From assembly GCA_041920415.1 (NCBI GenBank), contig JBHGYD010000054.1, positions 62,001 through 126,000 of the forward strand: DNA of 64,000 nucleotides. Reading direction: 5' to 3'. Under the pieces are notes generated by a model. It was not told where the DNA came from. It did not search any database and saw nothing but the letters and a program-made list of their open reading frames with translations. The position numbers were made by a program, and so were the translations under genes. This document shows positions 59,423 to 64,000 of this stretch, one piece after another (position 1 is the stretch's first letter; each line of letters begins with the position of its first letter). Origin of the DNA: JBHGYD01 sp041920415 (GTDB lineage Bacteria > Bacillota > Bacilli > Bacillales > Anoxybacillaceae).

Positions 59423-60540
59423 CCAAAATACCAAACGGATATGAAGTCATTCAACTGTTCGAGCAATTTGCTCCGAAACATCTAGCGATGGAAGGCGATC
59501 GAATCGGGCTACAAATCGGGACGCTCAACAAGCCTATTCGCACGGTTATGGTTACTTTAGATGTGTTAGAAGAAGTGGTGGATGAAGCCATCGAAAACAA
59601 CGTGGATTTAATTATCGCCCATCATCCACCGCTTTATCGTCCGCTTAAGCAAATTGTCACCGATCAAGCCCAAGGGCGTATGATCGAAAAATGTATAAAG
59701 CATGATATTGCCATCTACGCCGCTCATACAAATTTAGATATTGCCGAGGGCGGGGTGAATGACTGGCTAGCCGAAGCACTCGGATTACAAGAAGTCGAGG
59801 TACTGATTCCTACGTATGAGGAAGCGTTAAAAAAATTAGTCGTCTATGTCCCAGAAACGCATGCAGACGTGGTTCGGGAAGCAATTGGAAACGCGGGAGC
59901 GGGTCATATCGGAAATTATAGTCATTGTACGTTTAACAGCCGTGGCATTGGAACATTTTTGCCGCAAGAGGGAGCTAATCCGTTTATCGGTGAAAAAGGA
60001 ACGCTTGAAAAAGTGGAAGAAGTGCGTATTGAAACGATTTTTCCCGCTTCGTTACAAAAAAAGGTGATTACAGCGATGCTAAACGCGCATCCTTATGAAG
60101 AAGTTGCTTATGATGTTTATCCGTTAGAAAATAAAGGACGTGTATTCGGACTCGGACGAGTCGGGCGATTACCTGAAGAGATGACGCTGGCGCAGTTTGC
60201 GGAGCATGTAAAAAAAGCGCTTGATGTTCCAGCGGTACGCGTCGTCGGGAACGTAAATGACAAGGTGAAAAAAGTAGCGGTTGTAGGCGGGGACGGAAAT
60301 AAATATATTTCACAAGCGAAATTCAGTGGTGCCGATGTATATGTGACAGGGGATTTATATTACCATGTGGCCCACGATGCGATGATGATTGGATTAAATG
60401 TCGTGGACCCTGGACATAACGTCGAAAAGGTGATGAAACAAGGAGTGGCTCGCTTTTTAGAACAACAATTTTCCAAACAAAAATATGAAACAAAAGTGTA
60501 TGTTTCGCAAGTACATACGGATCCGTTTACCTTTATTTAA
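59419..60540 (+). CDS. yqfO: Nif3-like dinuclear metal centre protein YqfO
   Basis: NIF3 family protein of 373 residues. The two halves of the NIF3 fold carry metal-binding histidines (LIIAHHPPLYRPLK near 55-68, YAAHTNLD near 94-101 and the C-terminal VVDPGHNVEK) and are separated by an inserted CutA-like domain (about 125-230), typical of the long Gram-positive form. Sometimes called GTP cyclohydrolase I type 2, but the function is not established. The ATG overlaps the trmK stop. Confidence 0.93.
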   Translation: MTKIPNGYEVIQLFEQFAPKHLAMEGDRIGLQIGTLNKPIRTVMVTLDVLEEVVDEAIENNVDLIIAHHPPLYRPLKQIVTDQAQGRMIEKCIKHDIAIYAAHTNLDIAEGGVNDWLAEALGLQEVEVLIPTYEEALKKLVVYVPETHADVVREAIGNAGAGHIGNYSHCTFNSRGIGTFLPQEGANPFIGEKGTLEKVEEVRIETIFPASLQKKVITAMLNAHPYEEVAYDVYPLENKGRVFGLGRVGRLPEEMTLAQFAEHVKKALDVPAVRVVGNVNDKVKKVAVVGGDGNKYISQAKFSGADVYVTGDLYYHVAHDAMMIGLNVVDPGHNVEKVMKQGVARFLEQQFSKQKYETKVYVSQVHTDPFTFI

Positions 60541-60549
60541 AAAACGAGA

Positions 60550-60590
60550 AGCCGATATTCTGTTGATACGAAGAATATCGGCTGTTATTT
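60550..60590. terminator. Bidirectional terminator between yqfO and ispH
   Basis: Perfect 12-bp stem AGCCGATATTCT / AGAATATCGGCT (60550-60561 with 60572-60583), T-rich flank on plus and CTCGTTTTTT on minus. Convergent genes. Confidence 0.75.
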
Positions 60591-60592
60591 TC

Positions 60593-61543
60593 TTATTTTT
60601 CTTGTTTTGCTTTAACTTTTGGTAAAATTTTATGAAGCGGCACTTTTCGTTCGCGTTTCCACGTTTCTGGGTTATTAGGGTCAAACTGTTCAAGAAATTC
60701 AATGACTTCTTTTGTAATGGGGGTTGGTGTCGAAGCGCCTGCTGTGACAGCTACTTTTTTGGCGTTTTTAATCCAGTCAATCTCGATTTCTGTTACATCT
60801 GCGACGCGATACGCTTTTGTTCCGGCAATCTCTTCTGACACTTGGGCAAGACGGTTGGAGTTATTGCTTTTCGGATCGCCGACGACAATCGTAACATCAG
60901 CTTCTTTTGCCTGTTCCGCGACGGCCTCTTGACGAAGCTGTGTCGCTAAACAAATTTCTTTATGAATTTCAACATGTGGATATTTTTCTTTTACTTTTTC
61001 CATAATATGAGCAACATCCCATTGGCTCATCGTCGTTTGGTTGGTGACCATAATGTTTTCGCTACGAATCGCTAGACGCTCGACATCGTCGACCGTTTCA
61101 ACGAGATGAATGCGCTCTGGATTGATGCCGACGGCTCCTTCTGGTTCAGGGTGCCCTTTTTTCCCGATATAAATGACTTCGTAACCGCTGGCGAGCTTTT
61201 CGCGAATTAAATCGTGCGTTTTCGTCACATCTGGGCACGTGGCATCAATTGTCACAAGCCCTTTTTCACGGGCGCGCTTTTTCACTTCAGGAGAAACGCC
61301 ATGAGCGGTAAAAATAACGGTTCCTTTATCAATTTTTTCAAGAATTTCTAAGCGATTTGCTCCATCGAGGGTAATAATCCCTTCTTCGGCAAACGCGTCT
61401 GTCACATGTTTATTGTGAACGATCATTCCTAGAATATAGATCGGTCTTGGTAACGTAGGGTCTAACGCCGCATTTCTTGCGATGACCATTGCATCGACGA
61501 CACCGTAGCAATAACCACGCGGCGTAATTTTAATGACTTCCAT
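60593..61543 (-). CDS. ispH: 4-hydroxy-3-methylbut-2-enyl diphosphate reductase IspH
   Basis: Iron-sulfur enzyme for the last step of the non-mevalonate isoprenoid pathway, giving IPP and DMAPP. The 316 residues have the three cluster cysteines (C12 in GYCYGVVDA, one in ATCPDVTKTH, one in EICLATQLRQ), the TNQTTMSQWD motif with the catalytic threonine region and GDPKSNNSNRL and TAGASTP substrate-binding segments. GGAGGAACAT precedes the ATG on the minus strand. Confidence 0.96.
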   Translation of the reverse strand: MEVIKITPRGYCYGVVDAMVIARNAALDPTLPRPIYILGMIVHNKHVTDAFAEEGIITLDGANRLEILEKIDKGTVIFTAHGVSPEVKKRAREKGLVTIDATCPDVTKTHDLIREKLASGYEVIYIGKKGHPEPEGAVGINPERIHLVETVDDVERLAIRSENIMVTNQTTMSQWDVAHIMEKVKEKYPHVEIHKEICLATQLRQEAVAEQAKEADVTIVVGDPKSNNSNRLAQVSEEIAGTKAYRVADVTEIEIDWIKNAKKVAVTAGASTPTPITKEVIEFLEQFDPNNPETWKRERKVPLHKILPKVKAKQEK

Positions 61544-61636
61544 CTTTATGTTCCTCCTTCACTCCACCATATGGAGAGAATGCTTTTATTGCCTTCTTTC
61601 ATTATAGCGGAGAAAGAGGGAGAATACAAAGAAGAA

Positions 61637-62152
61637 CTAAATATACAGTTTCGGTTTAGACGGTTTTGGATCTTTCGTTTGTTTTTCTTGTGTGGTTGAT
61701 TTTGCAGTTGGTACATCACGTTTAGCGGGTGGGGATTGTTTTTTTTCTCGTTTCTCTTCTTGCTTTTCTTCTTTTTCTTCTTTCTCGTCATCGTCCGTCG
61801 CTTTTAGTTCTTTCCACATTTTCATCATTGCGGGAAGATTTTTGACAAGTGGACCGTATTGTTGAACCATCGGAACGACGTTTTGCGCGACACCTAGCAT
61901 TTTTTGTACGTTGGTAAGCATACCGGTAAAGCCTCCGCCAGTACTAGCGCTAGCGCCAGCAGCGGCATTTTGAAGCGTTGGCATCATGAATCCAGAAGGG
62001 GTAGGAGGCATCGCTGGACCTCTAGAGAATAATCTTGCTAGAAAACCACCAAGTCCCGGCCGTGGAGCAATGGGCTGGGTTGGGAATGCATTCATTAGCG
62101 GAAATGAACGAGTCGGGGGCGGGGGAAACATTGGGGGTCTACGAATCATCAT
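61637..62152 (-). CDS. yqfQ: YqfQ/VrrA family protein
   Basis: A 171-residue protein with a proline-rich N-terminus (IRRPPMFPPPPTRSFP), a glycine/arginine segment, a central region (GGGFTGMLTNVQKMLGVAQNV) conserved in YqfQ-like proteins, and a highly charged Glu/Lys tail. Function unknown; such proteins are spore- or cell-surface linked in some bacilli. Start is ATG 62152 after AAAGGAGG, with a second ATG next to it; upstream in-frame codons to 62203 lack a site. It lies between ispH and cshB as in B. subtilis. Confidence 0.8.
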   Translation of the reverse strand: MMIRRPPMFPPPPTRSFPLMNAFPTQPIAPRPGLGGFLARLFSRGPAMPPTPSGFMMPTLQNAAAGASASTGGGFTGMLTNVQKMLGVAQNVVPMVQQYGPLVKNLPAMMKMWKELKATDDDEKEEKEEKQEEKREKKQSPPAKRDVPTAKSTTQEKQTKDPKPSKPKLYI

Positions 62153-62251
62153 CTTTTTCCTCCTTTCAAGGAAATATATATAAACAATGCTTCTTCCATA
62201 CATTATGCGAATATCACGAAAAGTGTTTTTCGTTTAGACAAGTGCCTAATG

Positions 62252-62281
62252 TTGCGGGGGATGCAGAAAATCAGCTATAAT
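62252..62281 (+). promoter_or_regulatory. Probable sigma-A promoter of cshB
   Basis: TTGCGG (62252-62257), 18-base spacer, perfect TATAAT (62276-62281), 52 bases before cshB. Confidence 0.6.
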
Positions 62282-62332
62282 GGTAAATCGGGTTTATTTG
62301 ACGGTACAACGTGATAGAAAGGAGCAGTGAAC

Positions 62333-63643
62333 GTGAAGGAAACATTATTTGAACGGTTTTCGTTTCAACCTTTTATCATAGAGGCGATTAAACAGTTACA
62401 ATTTTATAAACCAACTGAAATTCAGGAGCGACTCATTCCAAGCATTCTTCGCGGGGAAAGCGTGATCGGGCAATCGCAAACGGGAACGGGGAAAACGCAT
62501 GCGTATTTATTGCCTATTATTGAAAAAATCGATCCAAACCGTTTCGAAGTGCAAGCGGTGATTACGGCCCCAACGCGCGAGTTAGCGACACAAATTTATC
62601 ACGAAATATTAAAAATTACGAAACATTGCCCAGATCATCAGCCAATTGTTGCCCGTTGTTTTGTCGGTGGAACGGATAAGCAGAAAGCGATTGAAAAACT
62701 AAAAAAACAACCGCATATTGTTGTCGGAACACCTGGAAGAATTAACGATTTAATCCGTGAGCAAGCGTTGTTTGTGCATACGGCCTCAATGCTTGTTGTT
62801 GATGAAGCCGATTTAATGCTTGATATGGGATTTATCGTCGATGTCGACCAAATTGCGGCAAGAATGCCGAAAGAGTTACAAATGCTAGTGTTTTCAGCAA
62901 CAATTCCCGAAAAGCTGAAACCGTTTTTGAAAAAGTATATGGAGAACCCGAAATATGTTCATGTCGATCCAAAGCAAGTAACGGCTGAAAAGATTGAACA
63001 TATTCTTGTGCCGCTTCGTCATCGCGACAAACTGAAACTATTATACGAAATGCTTATTTCGTACAATCCGTATTTAGCGATTGTGTTTACGAATACGAAA
63101 AAAATGGCCGATGAAGTAGCGGATGCGTTAAGCGAAAGAGGATTGAAAATTGGGATTTTGCATGGGGATTTAACCCCAAGAGAACGAAAAAAAATGATGA
63201 AGCAAATTCGCGATCTCGAGTTTCAATATATTGTAGCAACCGATTTAGCAGCGCGGGGGATTGACATCCAAGGAGTAAGTCATGTCATTAACTATGAACT
63301 GCCGCGTGATTTAGAGTTTTACGTACATCGTGTTGGTCGCACAGCGCGTGCTGGATATACAGGTATTGCCACGACCATTTATGAACCGTCCGACCAAGAT
63401 GCGTTAACGAAACTAGAGAAAATGGGAATTGACTTTCTCCATCGCGATCTCGTGCGCGGAGAATGGGTCGATCTTCCAGTATGGAATCAGCGAAGCAAGC
63501 GCATCAAACAAGAAGGGGAGCTCGAACAACTTGTCAAAAAAGTCGTCAAAAAACCGAAACAAGTAAAACCTGGTTATAAGAAAAAGCTACAAGAAGAAAT
63601 CGAAAAGCAGAAAAAACGGTTGCGCCGCTTAAAGAAAAAATAA
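62333..63643 (+). CDS. cshB: DEAD-box RNA helicase CshB
   Basis: ATP-dependent RNA helicase linked to cold adaptation and ribosome assembly. The 436 residues carry the Q motif (FQPFIIEAIKQLQFYKPTEIQ), motif I QSQTGTGKT near 47-55, PTRELATQ, the DEAD box VVDEADLML near 155-163, SAT and the C-terminal HRVGRTARAG, followed by a very basic tail rich in Lys. Start GTG 62333 has AAGGAG eight bases upstream; a GTG at 62327 is too close to it. nfo follows. Confidence 0.95.
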   Translation: MKETLFERFSFQPFIIEAIKQLQFYKPTEIQERLIPSILRGESVIGQSQTGTGKTHAYLLPIIEKIDPNRFEVQAVITAPTRELATQIYHEILKITKHCPDHQPIVARCFVGGTDKQKAIEKLKKQPHIVVGTPGRINDLIREQALFVHTASMLVVDEADLMLDMGFIVDVDQIAARMPKELQMLVFSATIPEKLKPFLKKYMENPKYVHVDPKQVTAEKIEHILVPLRHRDKLKLLYEMLISYNPYLAIVFTNTKKMADEVADALSERGLKIGILHGDLTPRERKKMMKQIRDLEFQYIVATDLAARGIDIQGVSHVINYELPRDLEFYVHRVGRTARAGYTGIATTIYEPSDQDALTKLEKMGIDFLHRDLVRGEWVDLPVWNQRSKRIKQEGELEQLVKKVVKKPKQVKPGYKKKLQEEIEKQKKRLRRLKKK

Positions 63644-63673
63644 GGTGTAATCGTGTAGAAAGGGAGACGAGAA

Positions 63674-64000
63674 ATGTTGAAAATTGGGTCGCATGTATCG
63701 ATGAGCGGCAAAAAAATGTTGTTAGCGGCCAGCGAAGAAGCTGTTTCTTATGGGGCAAATACATTTATGATCTATACAGGTGCACCGCAAAATACAAGGC
63801 GAAAAAAAATTGAAGAGCTAAACATCGAAGCGGGACGTGCCCATATGAAAGAGCATGGCATTGAAGAAATTGTTGTTCATGCCCCTTATATTATTAACAT
63901 TGGCAATACAACCAATCCAGCGACATTTGAGCTAGGTGTTCAATTTTTACGTTCGGAAGTTGAACGGACAGAAGCAATTGGCGCGAAACAAATCGTTCTT
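63674..64000 (+). CDS. nfo: Endonuclease IV, 5' part (runs off the window)
   Basis: AP endonuclease of base-excision repair, a TIM-barrel enzyme with a trinuclear zinc site. Only the first 109 codons are in the window: LKIGSHVSMSGKKML at the start, NTFMIYTGAPQNTRRK, and VVHAPYIINIGN near residues 66-77 with an early zinc histidine. All are typical of Nfo (YqfS). GGGAGACGAG precedes ATG 63674. The frame is open to the last base. The gene follows cshB by 30 bases and is probably co-transcribed with it. Confidence 0.93.
   Translation, partial: MLKIGSHVSMSGKKMLLAASEEAVSYGANTFMIYTGAPQNTRRKKIEELNIEAGRAHMKEHGIEEIVVHAPYIINIGNTTNPATFELGVQFLRSEVERTEAIGAKQIVL

Overview
The window is chromosomal DNA of a spore-forming, motile, naturally-competence-type member of the Bacillaceae. 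Gene order follows the greA-yrrT-mccAB, yqeG-yqeM-comE-holA-rpsT-gpr-spoIIP-lepA-hrcA-dnaK and yqeY-yqfC-phoH-era-recO-ccpN-dnaG-sigA-nfo stretches of Bacillus subtilis. The protein sequences and the presence of intact sigK beside yrhC point to the Anoxybacillus/Geobacillus side of the family (inference from remembered sequences, not from a search). No tRNA, rRNA or CRISPR array was seen.

Layout. 1-7402: greA, a class B PBP, yrrS, yrzA, then the methionine-to-cysteine operon yrrT-mtnN-mccA-mccB-yrhC. 7403-9990: the only disturbed region, holding a displaced 3' fragment of sigK, a tiny membrane-peptide ORF, a GNAT gene between two copies of a 61-bp hairpin repeat, and intact sigK. 10119-17510: gltT, a DedA protein, uppP, an AI-2E family permease, motAB, pssA and psd. 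17542-25253: sda with DnaA boxes, the yqeG-yqeH-aroE-yhbY-nadD-yqeK-rsfS-yqeM operon, comER and comEA-comEB. 25320-34397: comEC, yqzM, holA, rpsT, gpr, spoIIP, yqxA, lepA.

34461-43734: hemW and the class I heat-shock operon hrcA-grpE-dnaK-dnaJ-prmA-rsmE-mtaB behind a CIRCE operator. 43875-52211: deoC, yqeW, rpsU-yqeY, yqfC-yqfD-phoH-ybeY-dgkA, a decayed cytidine deaminase gene, era-yqzL-recO. 52370-64000: ccpN-ppsR, yqxD, dnaG-sigA, a small unknown membrane protein, cccA, trmK-yqfO, ispH, yqfQ, cshB and the start of nfo, which runs off the window.

Most of the window is ordinary core genome. The points worth attention are the sigK locus, which looks like the scar of a duplication or of an integrative element that replaced the sigK 3' end; the short hairpin repeat whose second copy supplies the last codons of the GNAT gene; the cdd pseudogene, which has lost two predicted zinc-ligand cysteines; the hairpin that covers the ribosome binding site of yqfC; and the unresolved start of yqxD. 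I found no convincing undescribed multi-gene system.
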